64,000 bases of DNA from Rattus norvegicus (GCF_036323735.1 NC_086034.1:8711001-8775000); one strand, 5' to 3'. Numbered from the stretch's first letter, positions 21,771-34,760 are shown. Program-made: numbers and translations. Notes: generated from the sequence alone by a model not told the origin.

Positions 21771-22445
21771 TGTATGACAGAGATGGCTAAAATAGTCTTC
21801 AGGGCTTTGAGCCATTGGGGTACTGTTGAACCATTGAGACAAGGTTGTTGAGGAGGTTTCTACTGTGATTTGTGTAACCATGGAAACCACTAAGTATGTC
21901 TATCTTGGTGCTCACCAGGGAGAATTCTGGATGAGTAGACTTTTGTAAATGTATGGTTTCTTTAAAGATTTGTTTCTCATTCATAGTTATGCCTGTGCAT
22001 GAGTCTATGTGTGGATGACTGTACCTGAGTGCAAGGGCTCTGAGAAGCCTGAGGCATCAGATTATTCTGGAGCCAGAGTTATAGACAATTATGAACAGCC
22101 ATACACGAGTGCCTGGAACCAAACACACAGAGTTATCCCTCTAACTCCAGAAACTTCTGATTTCTAAAACAGCTTGTGGCAGAGTTTGTTCTGTTCCTGG
22201 AGTTTCTGAAAATAACAGAGTTGCAAATTTGTGGCCACTTCATTCTTTAATTGTTTTTTTTAACTTATTGTGTGTTTAGATTGCTATTCTTGGCACATAT
22301 AATTTGAAGGATTTGTATGTTTTATACAAATATGAGCACTTTGAACCATTAGTGAACTATATTAATACATAAGAATTGTTACCTCCGTTTATTTCTTTGT
22401 TTTCCTTTTCTTTTGACAAAAGAGATGAACTAAAATGCAGGAATT

Positions 22446-22540
22446 TGGTCTGGGGAGATGGCTCAGAGCATAAAGTTCTTGCTATGTTAACACAAGGACC
22501 AAAGTTTACATCCCACTTAAGAGCTGAGCAAAGGTGGCAA
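22446..22540 (+). repeat. B3/B4-type SINE head
   Basis: 'tctggggagatggctcagag' is a SINE head. The downstream body is heavily diverged up to the microsatellite at 22714. Confidence 0.6.
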
Positions 22541-22711
22541 GCCCTGTAAAACAAGCACTTTAGAGAAGACATGGGATTGGCAGGGTGGGGGCGGGAGGAG
22601 CTGGCAAGCTAGACCAAGGAGAGTTAGCAAGATCTGGGTTCAGCAAGAGTCCCTGTCTTGAATTGGACAGGCCAAAGTGGAGATCCATCAAAGAAGACAT
22701 CAATTTCAGGC

Positions 22712-22713
<2 letters not shown>

Positions 22714-22798
<85 letters not shown>
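22714..22798. repeat. (CA)n(GA)n microsatellite
   Basis: A CA tract of about 58 bp is followed directly by GA. It probably grew from the A-rich tail of the SINE that starts at 22446. Confidence 0.97.
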
Positions 22799-22805
<7 letters not shown>

Positions 22806-23029
22806 GCAGTAAAAATTAAGGCAAAAACCAAGCGAAAGTCCTACTTATCTAGGACATTATTGGAGTCAAGCCTACTAACTAAATGAAATGCTAATTTGAA
22901 AATATTGATTGATTTCTGTATCGGGGGGATGTGTGTATACATGTGTGTGCATGTTGTGTGTTGTGCGTGAATAGAAGCCATGAATAGGACAGATAGTATC
23001 CTATTCTATCACGTTCCTTGTATTCTTTT

Positions 23030-23213
23030 ATGGCAGAGTCTACATTGAACCCGGAGCTAGGCTGGTGGCCAGCAAAGCCCAGCAATCATTTCGTCTCTGC
23101 CCCATATAGCACAGTGCTTACAGGCCTCTGCATGGTCGTGTCTGGCTTTTATATGGGTCCTAGGGATCTGTATTCAGGTCGTCTTACCCACTGAATTGTC
23201 TACCTATCCCTGA
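23030..23213 (-). repeat. B4-type SINE (ID-B1 fusion), inverted
   Basis: 'agcacagtgcttacaggcct' is B1-like, followed by 'ttatatgggtcctagggatc' and 'ttacccactgaattgtctac', the inverse of an ID-like head. It is old. Confidence 0.55.
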
Positions 23214-23454
23214 AATGTCAATTTTCTACTTTTTTGGTGGTGTGATGGCTCGTGTCTGGCATTTTTAAAATGTTAGTTCTAAATGTTGCTGTTAGGATTA
23301 GAGCCTAACGCCTTGCAGTCCTAAAAATCAAGGCTCTCCCACGCATCCTCAGCAGTCCAATTAAACAATGGTAATGGTGAAAAGGAAGAAAAAGGAAATT
23401 TATCTCATGTGGTCAGTGGAGAAGAATAACAAAGAAAAGGCCCAGGGACCCTGG

Positions 23455-23822
23455 TGAATGTCAATATCAACTATCAACTTGATGGGTTTTGAAATCATCA
23501 CACAGACCACGCTCTGAGCATGTCTGTGAGGGATTTTCCAGATTTTCTAAATTTCCAGATTTTGAGATTAGAAGAAACACCATCAGTGTGGGCAGCACCT
23601 TTCCACGGGCTAAGTATAAGACTTCTTAAAAATGGATTAATTATCTGAGTACAAGCATTCATCTCTCACTGCTTCCTGACTACAGATGTAATGTGACCAG
23701 CACCCTCGGATCCCTGCCACTATAACTTCTCTGCTATGATATAAGTCCAAGCACACCCTTCTTCCCATTGGTTGCCTCTGTCAGGTTATGTTGTCACAGA
23801 GACAAAACAAGTAACTAATACA
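23455..23822 (+). repeat. Dispersed rodent repeat, type C, second copy
   Basis: 'gtcaatatcaactatcaact' to 'acaagtaactaatacag'. The interior matches the 21415 copy. It was probably an independent insertion, as the flanks differ. Confidence 0.5.
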
Positions 23823-24339
23823 GAAAAGTTTTACCAGGAAGTGGGACCCTGTTAGGGTTAACATGACCACACGATTCTTAGGCTTTGGGAACTGGTTTGC
23901 AGGAGGAATGTGGAAATGCTTAAAATCTCCAGCTAGGAAAGCCCATGAATACTGTAAGCACTATCAGTATCCATGGGCCATTCTAGTGGGAGCTGAGAAT
24001 ACAGGCTTTCTGAGAGACCAGCAGGCAGAGATTCAGTGTGTGATGTGTTAATTGGGGGAACTGGATGGACTAGGAGACATTTTGTGATATTTTGGCAAAG
24101 AACCTGACTGTATTCTGCCTGTGTCCAGAGAATTTGAGCAAGGCTGAATGTAAAGGTAACAGATGGGCAGGGGAATTTTTAAGATAGGATAGTGTTTAGG
24201 CTATGCCATGGTTAGTCCTCAACGATCTTATCTGGATCTACATACAAATGTAAAAGTCGCTTTTATTTCCTCAGAGGAAGGGACGAGATGAAAGCCATGC
24301 CCAAGCTTCATGAATACATGGCTTGGGCAGAGCCCAGAG

Positions 24340-25400
24340 TGCTTCCTTTTCTGTTCTCACCATTGCTAGGCCTAGGCCTAGAGTCGTCTAGTCTCCATAC
24401 AATCTAATTTTGTATAAGCCCAGACTTTGAAGGCTTCAGCTTCCTTCCAGCATCCGTCTGCTAATTCAAGCCTAGAATGTTTTAGCCTTTGAAACTCACT
24501 GCTGAATAAACCACATTTTTTTTAGTTCTTTCTGAACTCTGGTTGGCTGGTTCAACTCAGCTGTTTTGGCTCAAACTGTCTCTTCAAGATGACGGATTCA
24601 AATTGACTTCTCTCAGCCTCTGACTGAATTGCTCTGCTTGGAAAGACCACCTTTAAACTCCAGGAACTCAACGGTTCTGAACTCAACTGCTCTGCTCCAA
24701 ACTGAACTGAGCCCAGCTGCACTCAAATGAACTAAACCAAATCGAGCTCTCCGGACTGAACTGAACTCAATCAACTCCCTCTCCCTCACTGCTCTTTAAG
24801 TAGCTTCTCTTTCTGGTCTGTCTCATGAGAGTCCAGTATATCCTATCTCTAACTAATCCTGTCAATTCTTTCTCTGATTTGTTACTAAAGGTGGGCCTGT
24901 ATTTCTAGCCAGAGAGATCAAAGGTGTGTAATAAGGACATACCTATATCCCAACCAGATTATGACTTTGGAAGCTGTCCCTTGTCAGAGCAGCCGTGCTT
25001 CTAGATCAAAATTCCTCTACATCTACAACCTGTCAGACCACCTTGCAGGAGAAATTAGAGCTAACAATGATTTGTCCATGATAAGCAGGCCCACAACTGA
25101 CCAGGACTGCTTAGTTATGCTACCTCTTGTTCTCTATATAATCTCGAACTTCCTGTCAAGACCATAAAGATGTGTTGACGTTGTGGGGTGGGGAGGAATT
25201 GATAGACCCCTTTTTGTCACTTCCTAATTTGGCCACACTGAATCATCTTCCTTTTATGCTTTTCACAATTACTTGACTCTTTAATTAGTCTAATGAGGAT
25301 GAGGGACTGACCTTACTTGGCTGAGGCTGCCAGGAGCCTCACTCCTCTGGCATCACTCTGAGAAGTTGTCAGTGCTGTGCGAAATCAGTTTCTTAGACAG
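24340..25400 (+). mobile_element. LTR-like block with TATA box and (AACTGA) low-complexity tract
   Basis: A degenerate 'actgaactga' tract (24590-24780) is followed by U3-like sequence with 'ctctatataatctc' (TATA about 25134-25142) and then the R/U5-like segment shared with 20855-20990. Best read as one LTR or two joined LTR pieces. No viral genes are readable nearby. Confidence 0.45.
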
Positions 25401-26166
25401 AGGTTGCTTCTTTTTGGCTTCAGCATTTTCCTTTTCCCACTATGAAATTTCTGGGGAAATGTCAAATTCTCAGGGTTTCTTTTCTCATAAGAACTGAAAG
25501 GTACAGTGCCCCCCTTCCCAACATTTTCAATCCTGCCACAGCAGTTATAAACCCAAGCCAATTTAAATCTTTGGGTAGGGCATCAGAACAGAATATTGCT
25601 CAATATTTTAAATGTTTTAAGCCCCAAGAAGAAGATTGGGCAAGGGTGAAGAAGAAAACCAAATACTGAGAGCTTGTCTCTGGGGTATGGATTTCAACCC
25701 AGACCGGGGAAATGCAATCAACTGTACAGAATGAAATTTCCCCAGGAAATTAGCCATATACTACTAGATTGTCCGCCAACCTCACTCCGCCCTACAGCTT
25801 ATTAACTCAAGGCAGGTCATTTAAGAGAGCCAACATAAAGTCAAGGATGCCCGAGTGTATTTAGCCAAGACTGAGAGTCAAGATTCCCAGTGTCAGAACT
25901 GTGAGTATTTCTCGGTAGTCCAGTCAACCTATGTAGGGAGACAGAGACAGCTCTTCTAGTGACAGGTCCAGAAGTAAGACTTCCCTAGTCATGTTGGACA
26001 GAAAGGTGAAACTCGAAACAGGTGGATGTAGCTAAGATAACAAAGTAAGATAAAGATGCTGAAGACAGGGCGGGCAGGAAGGGCCACGAGGCTCATAGAG
26101 AAACAAGAGATTGGAGCAAAATCCACATGGAAGCGAGTCACTTTGTCCTTTAAGAGTGGAGGTCAC

Positions 26167-26261
26167 GGGGTTGGAGATTTAGCTCAGTGGTAGAGCGCTT
26201 GCCTAGCAAGCGCAAGGCCCTGGGTTCGGTGCCCAGCTCCAAAAAAAAAAAAAAAAAAAAA
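26167..26261 (+). mobile_element. ID SINE with 15-bp target duplication
   Basis: 'ggggttggagatttagctca' starts the element. The A box (TAGCTCAGTGG) and B box (GGTTCGGTGCC) are both recognisable, and an uninterrupted 23-A tail follows. Duplication aagagtggaggtcac at 26152-26166 and 26262-26276. The pure tail and perfect duplication indicate a recent insertion. Confidence 0.97.
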
Positions 26262-26277
26262 AAGAGTGGAGGTCACG

Positions 26278-27183
26278 CTTGGCAGAAAACCAGGTAGGCT
26301 GCCTGTAGATCTCTTCTCCCTGTTTCCCCTGATCAACCCCCAGTTTCATCTCCAGATGAGACGTCTGGGCAACCTTCTCTGCTCCCTGGTTCCCAGCTAT
26401 TATGGATCCCACAGATCTTCTTTTTCTAACCCCTTCCACCCATTTGTTACTTTGCCCCAGCCCCAATCCCAGCAGGCACTCCTCGCTAATCCAAATGCCA
26501 CTCCTTGGGAAAAAGTTGACTGACATCAGATCAATACCCTCCTTCTGCTCCTCCTTCTGCTCAATACCCTAAGTCTCATCCCCAGTTCTGTAGCAGGAAA
26601 ACTGTCACGGTCTCCTTTTCCTCTATGACCCTGTCCCTAAAGGATCACAAATGTTTCTCCTCTAACCTTCCTTACTCTAACTCATCCCTGTATCCCAGCC
26701 TCCAACACGCAATGTTCCCTGGGAACACACCAACTGATCAGAGCAGGGAAACAGGTGAGTTAACTAAAGTCCCTCATGACTCCTTCCTCCCCTTCAAACC
26801 CAGTCCTTCAGTCTCATGTCTATCTCTGCTTCAGAAGCCCCTTTACTGCAGTTTTCTCCCTCTGCCCCCATCACCCTGCTAGTTGCTTCACTCAACCCCC
26901 AACTCCAGTAGGTACCCCCTGCTAACCCGCAGGCCACTCTTGCTAAGGAAGCAGGTAGGCTGTCTGTAGCTGATCTTTCCCTCTAGATACAAGCCCCCAG
27001 TCTCATCTCAAGGCTAGAGTAGACCCTCTGTGGTAACCTCTCTTTACCGCCTTCCCCATTCCAAGGAGACAAAATAGGCATTTCCTGTTTGAACTTTCTG
27101 CTCTCCTCCATTCTGTGAACACCTTCTGACCCCTAGCCTATCCTCATTCCTAAGTATCAGTTCCTAATACCAAGAGACACATT
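26278..27183 (+). mobile_element. 5' region of an Lx-type L1 with degenerate repeats
   Basis: Pyrimidine-rich sequence with reiterated blocks such as 'gcaggtaggctgtctgtagc' (26943) and its relative at 26289, plus repeated 'cagtctcatc' and 'ccactcttgctaagg' themes. Its position just upstream of ORF1 homology fits an L1 5' UTR. The open frames here are not genes. Confidence 0.5.
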
Positions 27184-28398
27184 TTGGTTGGAAGCCCCAG
27201 TGGCCACAACTATCAGGTCCAAGAAAAATTTCCTACCAGGCAATACACGGCCATCGCACTCTCTGAAAATCCAAAAAGGAAATGGAAACCAAAGAACAAA
27301 ACACCCTCTCAACAAAGACAAATTCAGAAATCAGTGCTTAGACCTATAATCATTCCAATTTCACAGGCCTAGATGCCAGCATAAAAATGAAATAAGAAAG
27401 AAGCCGTGTCCCCCTTCCCCCTCACTACTGGAGACAGTCAGGAGAGCTGACCTTAAGGTCATGAGGATGGCTGAGCTGGTCTCACCCTTACCACCTACAG
27501 CACTCAGGATTTCGGGCCATGCCCCTTACCTGGGCAGCACAGTAGGGCTGGCTGGCCCTGATGGAGGAGGCACAGGTGAGCCACCCAGAGGGTAAGAGCA
27601 CTGGAGAGCTGTCCCTGCCACTTGTATTGAGGTGATGCCCTCTATGCCTCCCACCTTGCCACCTTCAGTTGTTGGGAGAGACCAGGGCCAAAGGCATGAA
27701 ATTGGGAGAGTTATCCTTGTTTTATCACTCAGGACAGTGGACCCTGCACCTCACCTGGGCCACACAGTGGAACTGGTCGTGTTGGTGAAGGCATTAGTGA
27801 GCTGGCCCCGAGAGTGTGAGAGCTGTTCCAGCCCCTGGCAGGCTGTAGTGCTTAATGGAGTGGGCTCCTTACCTGACTGGGCAGCCCAGTAGAGCTGACT
27901 CGGGAGGTGTGGATGTAGATGATCTGGCCCTGTGGGCAGGAGAGCAAGAAAGCTGACCTTGCCTCCTGCGGATGGTATCAGTGGGTGGCCTAGTCAGAGC
28001 AGTGCTGGAGAGCTTGCTCTGGTGGTGTGGGTAAGGGAAAGCTGGTGTACTGCTCAGCTCAGCTATCACCCAGGCCCGGATCCAGGACTGGGTTGGCCCA
28101 CCCCAAAATCTATATCATCTGTCAGTAGTTGGGGTGCGGGAAAGGGCCAGTCCTGCTGACCCAGAGCTGCAGGGTCTTCATGGTACAGGGTAACAACAGG
28201 ATAGCCAGGGTAAGCCCCGTGAAGATGCAAAACTGATGCTGTCCCAGATGGCAGAGATTTCAAACCAGACCAATGACTCGTTGCAATGAACATTTGCAAG
28301 TGAAGATGTGTGGGACACACTGTGGCACATTACAGTTTTCACAATGAGATGTTTTCTATGCTTTGGTTTTGTTTGTTTATTTGGTTGTTTGGTTGGCT

Positions 28399-28435
<37 letters not shown>

Positions 28436-29460
28436 TTGGAAGTGGAGAGGTTGAAAGGGTAAAGGGTATATATGAGGGGACAGGGAGAGGACTCGGGTGC
28501 ATGATGTGAAACTCATAACCAATAAAAAGTTTAAAAAAAAATACAGGGCAGAACATCCCCACTAGAGTCCAGCTGTTCTACTACAGCAGGGCCTGAATAT
28601 CCCAACATACCTGAATACAAGAAAAACTGACCTCAAAACTGACTGTATGAAGCTGATAAAAGTCCTTAAAGAGGAAATTAATAAATCCCTTAAAGAAATC
28701 CAGAAAGAAAAACAAACAATGAAAGGACATGAATAAAAGTGTCCAAGACCTGAATCAATATGGAAAACACAAATTAAGGCAATTCTGTAAATGAGAAAAT
28801 TAGGGTTTTTAAACAGGAACTAGAGAGGCAAGCTTCACCAACAGAATATAGGAGATGAAAGAGAGACTCTCAGGCATTGAAGATATGATAGAACAGATAT
28901 ATTAGTCAAAGAAAATGTTACATCTAAAAGTCCCTTAACACAAAACATCCAGGAAATCTAGGACACTGTGGAGAGACCAAACCTAAGATCAATAGGAATA
29001 AGGGAAGAAGACAAAACCCGGCTCAAAGTCCCAGAAAATGTTTTCAAAAAAATTATAGAAGAAAATTTCCCAACCCTCAAGAAGGAGATACTTACAAAGG
29101 TACAAGAAGCTTATAGGACACCAAATAGCCTCACTACATAATAATCGAAACACTAAACATGCAGAACAAATAAAGAATATCAAAAACAACAAGGTAGAAA
29201 GACCAAGTAATATATAAAAGCAGACCTATTAGAGTTGTATCTGACATCTCAATGGAGACTCTAAAAGTTATAAAGGCTTGAACAGATGTGCTGCAGACTC
29301 TACAAGATCACAGATGTGAGTCCAGATTTAATAGGACCCAGCAAAACTTTCAGTCACCATAGATGAAGAAAATAGCCAAACTTAAACAATACCTATCTAC
29401 AAATCCAGCCCTGCAAAAGGTGCTAAAAGGAAAACTCCAACCTAAGGAAGTTAACTAAAC
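27184..29460 (+). pseudogene. Lx-type L1 ORF1 remnant, split by an insertion
   Basis: 27184-27395 and 28544-29460 are parts of one L1 ORF1 region. After the break the text resumes with ORF1-like 'ctactacagcagggcctgaa' and 'ttaaagaggaaattaataaa'. Both parts carry many stops and frameshifts, so no RNA-binding ORF1 protein can be made. Confidence 0.65.
27395..28543 (+). mobile_element. L1 3' end inserted into the L1 ORF1
   Basis: A 3' UTR with 'tcgttgcaatgaacatttgc', a (GT)n tract (28400-28434), 'gaaactcataaccaataaaa' and a poly-A end lies in the middle of an older L1 ORF1. It resembles the fragment at 9236-9860. The target duplication is unclear. It interrupts ORF1 and must be younger than that element. 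Confidence 0.65.
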
Positions 29461-29498
29461 CCATAAAGACAGAGGGGATAATCTAAGACAAGAATAAT

Positions 29499-29501
<3 letters not shown>

Positions 29502-29546
<45 letters not shown>

Positions 29547-29574
29547 ACCACCACCACCACCACCACCACCACCA
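29502..29574. repeat. (CA)n(CCA)n microsatellite at the ORF1-ORF2 junction
   Basis: About 44 bp of CA run into ten CCA units. It sits between the end of ORF1 homology and the start of ORF2 homology. Confidence 0.95.
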
Positions 29575-29584
29575 ATCAGAATAA

Positions 29585-30258
29585 TCTGGATAAACAATAA
29601 CCTGTCATTAATATCACTCAATATCAATGGTTTCAATTTCCCATTAAAAATTGGATGTAACACAGGACCCATCCTTCTGCTGTATTCCAGAAACATGCCT
29701 CAACATTAAAGATAGGCATTTATTCAGGGAAAAGTTGGAGAAGGATATTTCAATTAAGTGGACCTAAGAAACTAGCTGTTGTAGCCTCTCTAATCTAACA
29801 ATATAGACTTTGAACCAAAAACTAATCAAAAGAGGTAGGGAAGGACACTACATACTCATCAAAGGGAAAAAAAATCCATCAAGATGACATTTCAGTCCTT
29901 ACCATCTATGCCCCAAACATGAGGGCACCCATTTTGTAAAAGAAAGGCTACTGTGGCTTAAACCACATATTGACTATTATATACTGATAGTGGGAGATGT
30001 CAATACTCCACTCTCGTTAATAAACAGGCCATCCAGACCTCCTTGCATCCTATCATTCTGCAATGGATATCAACAACTTTAGAAACAACAGAAAGCTTAC
30101 AAGTTCATAGAAACTGAATAACCCTTTATTGAATGGAAAAAAATGGGTCAAGACAGAAATAAAGAATTTAATGAAAACGAATATATGTCATACCCGACTT
30201 ATGGGACACAATGAGAGAGGTTCCAAGAGGAAAGTTCATAGCACTAAATGCCTACATT

Positions 30259-30311
<53 letters not shown>

Positions 30312-33070
30312 CTCATACTAGCAACTTAATAGCATGTGTGAAAGCACTAGAACAAAAATAAGTAATTGCCTTTAAGAGGAGTAGATCGCAAGAAATAATC
30401 AAAATTGGGGCTGAAATCAATGAATCAGAAATGAAACACTGCAAAAAATCGATGAAACAAATGATTGGTTCTTTGAAAAAAAATCAACAAGATAGTCAAA
30501 CTTTTACCAAACTAACTAAAAGGTAGAGAGATAATATTCAAATTACAAACTCAGAAAAGAAAAGGGGGGCATAACAACAGACATAGAGAAAATCCAAAGA
30601 GTCATTGGGTCATACTTCTAAAACCTGTACTCCACAAAATTGGAAACATCTAAAAGAAATGGACAATTTTCTCAATAGTACTCAAATCATGTTCAGATAA
30701 ACAATTTAAATAAGTCTATAACCCTTAGTGAAATAGAAAGTCATTAAAAGTTTCCCAAACAAACAAACAAGCCTAGGGCAGATGATTTAGCACAGAATTC
30801 GACAAGACTTTCAAAGAAGAGCTAATGCCAATACTTCTAAAATTATTCCACAAAATAGAAACAGAACGAACATTGCCCAATTCATTTATGAGGCCACAGT
30901 CACACTGGAACCACAGGAATACACAACAAAGCAAGATAATTATAGACCAATTTCCTTTGTGGACATAGATGCAAAAATACTCAACGAAATACTAGCAAAT
31001 CAAGTCTAAGAACACATTAAAAAGATCATCTCTCATGATCAAGTAGTCTTAATTGAGGAGATGCAGGGATAATGCAATATACAAAAATCAATAAATGTAA
31101 TCCACCATATAAACAAACTCATGGTTATCTTATTAGATGAAGAAAAGGACTTTGACAAAATCCAATACCCCTTCATATAAAAATTCCTGGAGAGATCAGG
31201 GATACAAGACACATACCTAAACATAATAAAGGCAATTTGCAGCAAGCTGATAGCCAACATCAAATTAAATGGAGAGAAACTCGAGGCAATTCCACTAAAA
31301 TCGGAACAAGACAAGGCTGTTCATTTTCTCTATATCTGTTCAATATAGTACTTGACATCTTAGCCTCAGCAGTAATCCGACTGAAGGAGACCAAGAGGAT
31401 ACAAATTGGAAAGGAAGAAGTCAAAGTATCTCTATGTACAGATGGTATGATAGTATATTTAAGCGACGCTAAAAATTCCACTAGGGAACTCCTACAGCAG
31501 ATAAACACTTTCAGCAAAGTACCTGGTTACAAAATTATCTCACAAATACCATTGGGATTCCTATATATAAATGACAAATTGATTGAGAAAGAAATTGGGG
31601 AAACGAACATCTTTTTACAATAGCCTTGACTAATACAAAATATTTTGGGATAATGCTACCCAAGCAAGTAAAAGAGTTGTGTGATAAAAGCTTCAAGTCT
31701 TCGAAGAAAGACATTGAAGAAGATATTAGAAGATGAAACGACCTCAAAGGTCCATCCTACCAAAAAACAATCTACAGGTTCAATGCAACCCCCATCAAAA
31801 TCCCAACACGATTCTTTATGGACCCTGAATGGACAATTCTTAACTTCATATTGAAAAAGCAAAACAAAACAAAAACTAGGAGAGCTTACACAATCCTGAA
31901 CAATAGAAGAACACTGGGTATTCCACATTCTTGTTTTCAAGTTGTACCACACAGCTATAGTAATAAAAACTCCATGATACTGGCATAAAAACAAAAAGGC
32001 ATATGGATCAATAGAATCAAATTGAAGAAGCAGACATAAATCCACGAACGCATAGAATCCTGATTTTGGATAAAAAGCCAGAAATACACACTTGAAAAAA
32101 AAAACATGTACTGGCGCTCATCTAACTGGGCATCAACATGTTAGATGAATGTAAATAGATACATATTATTACCCTGCACAAACTCAAGTTCAAATGGATT
32201 AAACTCAACATAAAGCCCAATACACTAAATCTGATAGAAGAGAAATTGGGAAATAGCCTTGAACTTATTGGCATAGGAGAGGACTTCCCAAACAAAACAG
32301 ATAGTCTAGCCACTAAGATCAACACTTAATAAATGGGGACGCCTTATGAAGCCGAGAAGATTTGACAAAAGCAAAGAATACCATCATTCACACAACAGCC
32401 TACAGAACGGGAACAGAATTTTTCCAATTCCACATTTGATAGAGGACTAGTAGCCAAAATAACTCAAGAAACTAGATATAAAACATAATCCAATCAAAAA
32501 AATCGGTGCAGATCTAAACAGAGGATTCTCAATAGAAGAATCTCAAATGGCTGAGACATAGATAAAGAAATGTTTAGTATCCTTAGCCATCAGGAAAATG
32601 GAAATCAAACTACTCTGAGAGTCCGTCTTATACTTTTCAGAATGGCTAAAATCAATAACACAAGTGACAGCTCATGATGGTTGAGGATGTGGAGTAAGGA
32701 GAACATTCCTCCATTGCTGGTGGTAGTGCAAACTTGTGTGAGGACTGTGAAAAACAGTATGGCAGTTCCTCAGCAAGTTGGACATCTATCTACCTCAAGA
32801 TCCAACTATAGCACTTTTGGGCATATATTCAAAGAAGGCTTCAATCCTACCACAGGACACTTGCCCATCCATGTTCATTGCTGCTCTCTTCATAATATCC
32901 AGAAACTGGAGACAGTCCCTCAACAGAAGAATGGATAAAGAAAATGTAGTATATTTTACACAATGGAGTATCACTAAGTTGTTAAAAAGATTACATTATG
33001 AAATTTGCAGGCAAATGGATGAAACTAAAAAAGAAAAAAATCATCCTGAGTGAGGTAACAGATTCAAATA
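29585..33070 (+). pseudogene. Lx-type L1 ORF2 remnant with dead reverse transcriptase
   Basis: ORF2 homology starts near 'ttaatatcactcaatatcaa' and runs to 'aaatcatcctgagtgaggta'. The longest surviving frame (31237-31623) is the palm part of the reverse transcriptase, with RQGCSFSLYLFN and KEEVKVSL. Where L1 families carry FADD the copy reads CTDG (31435-31446), so the second catalytic aspartate is lost. Stops and frameshifts occur throughout. A pure (GA)n tract (30260-30309) has grown inside it. Confidence 0.85.
30260..30309. repeat. (GA)n microsatellite inside dead ORF2
   Basis: About 25 uninterrupted GA units. Confidence 0.97.
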
Positions 33071-34540
33071 GGTATGGTATGTATTTACGTGTTAACTTAT
33101 AGGCGGATATTATCCATTAAATAAATGATAATCAAACTACAATCCGCAGACCCCGAGAGGTTAGGCATAGAAGAAGGAACCAGGGAGTACACATGGCTCT
33201 CTCTGGGGAAGGGGAAATAGAAGACATTTTAGGGGTGGACTAGTGGCAGGTGGGGATGGGAACTGGAGGATCAGGTGGAGAGTGGGAGAGAAGACTCGGT
33301 TGAGGAAGGGAATGCAGGGAGAGACAGGTAGAGATGAGGGGCATTTGAGGGATGCCGTGGAAGCTTAGTGCATTAGAAACTTATTAAAATATATGAAGGA
33401 GATCCTATACATAGTACAAACTGGCCATCTCTTATCACCACAGGAAGCTTCCAGTACCAAGACTAGGCTACATTCAGTTGATTTGTTGGCCAAGAGAGTC
33501 CATGGAATTCCCCAAGTAAACCCAGGCTATTTCAAAGACAATGGGTTGCTCTCTGCAAACCGACAGCAGTGGCTCCATTCACGAGGACAGCACTCTCACG
33601 ACTCACCAAACTTGGAGAAGTCGAGCTAGTGACAGCATGGAGCTTTTGCCTTATGGTCTAGTGTCTCTGATGTTGAAAAGTTCTCTGCAGGCTACCGAAG
33701 GAGAAACGTAAATACCAACTCAGCCACAAAACTTGACTTACAGTCTACTCTTCCTGCAAGATCTGCGAAGGCACTTAAGGCCCAGTCAACGAGATGAAAC
33801 CCATCCCTAACACTGCTTAGGTGACACAGAACCAGAGACTAAATAGCCCAGAGCCACAGGGTAAAACTCAACATTGTTGGTCAAAAATAGATATCAATAA
33901 AATGACTCCTAATGGTATTCTGCAGTCACCATCAGAGAAGCTCCCTTCTGCAGCAAATGGGAACACAGACATTGACCCACAACCCAGATATTGGACGGGA
34001 GACCTGTTAGAAGCTGTTAGAAGACCCAACTCTAAATCGCATGGTTCTATCAAATCCCTCCCCTTAGGGCTCAGAGAATCATGCAGAGGAGGAGGTAGAA
34101 AAAGTTTAAGAGCCAGAGGGATGGAGGGCATCAGAATAAGATTCTTTGAGTCAACTAAGCAAGACTCATAGGAGCTCATGGAGGCCAAAGCAGCGAGCAT
34201 GAGGCCTACAAAGGCCTGCACCAGGTTCCTTTCAGCTTAACATTTGTGTGGGATCCTTGAGTGTGTGAACGAGTGGACCTCTGACTCTTGTGCCTGCTCT
34301 TGGGGCTCTCTCCTTCTGTTGGGTTGCCCTGTCGAGCATTGATGTGGTGGATTTTGTTTTGTCTTATTATATTTTATTTTGTAATGTTCGTTATCTCTCA
34401 GAAGCCCTTTCTTTTCTGATGAGAGATAGAAAAAAGGAAGTAGATCTGGATGGGAGGGGAGAAGAAGAACTGGGAAGAATGGGTTGGGCATGGAAATATA
34501 AGCAGATATATTGTATGAGGATAAAAATAAAAAGTAAGAC
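33071..34540 (+). mobile_element. Lx-type L1 3' UTR and tail
   Basis: Low-coding sequence following ORF2 contains a G-rich stretch (33225-33350) and ends in 'gataaaaataaaaagtaaga'. The 116/117-aa frames on both strands at 33820-34221 are chance frames in this UTR. Confidence 0.6.
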
Positions 34541-34546
34541 TGAGAA

Positions 34547-34760
34547 TGGGGGCTGGAGAGATGAGTCAGCAGCTAAGTGCACTATTATTCTTGTAAAGAA
34601 TCCAAGTTCAATTCCTAACACGCATGGGTCAACTCACAACAGGTCTAGATCTCCAATCCCAGAAAACCCTATGACCTCTTTTGGCCTCCATAGGCACCAG
34701 GCACACGCAGGGCACACATACATGCAGACAAGACATTACTGCATATAAAACAAAAAAAAA
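34547..34760 (+). repeat. B3-type SINE at the L1 tail
   Basis: 'gggctggagagatgagtcag', 'ggtctagatctccaatccca' and an A-rich end. It inserted beside the L1 poly-A, a common target. Confidence 0.8.

Noticed and set aside
26167..26261. ID element considered as a tRNA gene
   Set aside because: A and B boxes are tRNA-like, but a poly-A tail and target duplication show a retrotransposed SINE. A full cloverleaf with an acceptor stem is not formed.
26625..26882. 85-aa plus-strand frame, Pro/Ser-rich
   Set aside because: It falls in the reiterated 5' region of the Lx-type L1 and reflects that composition.
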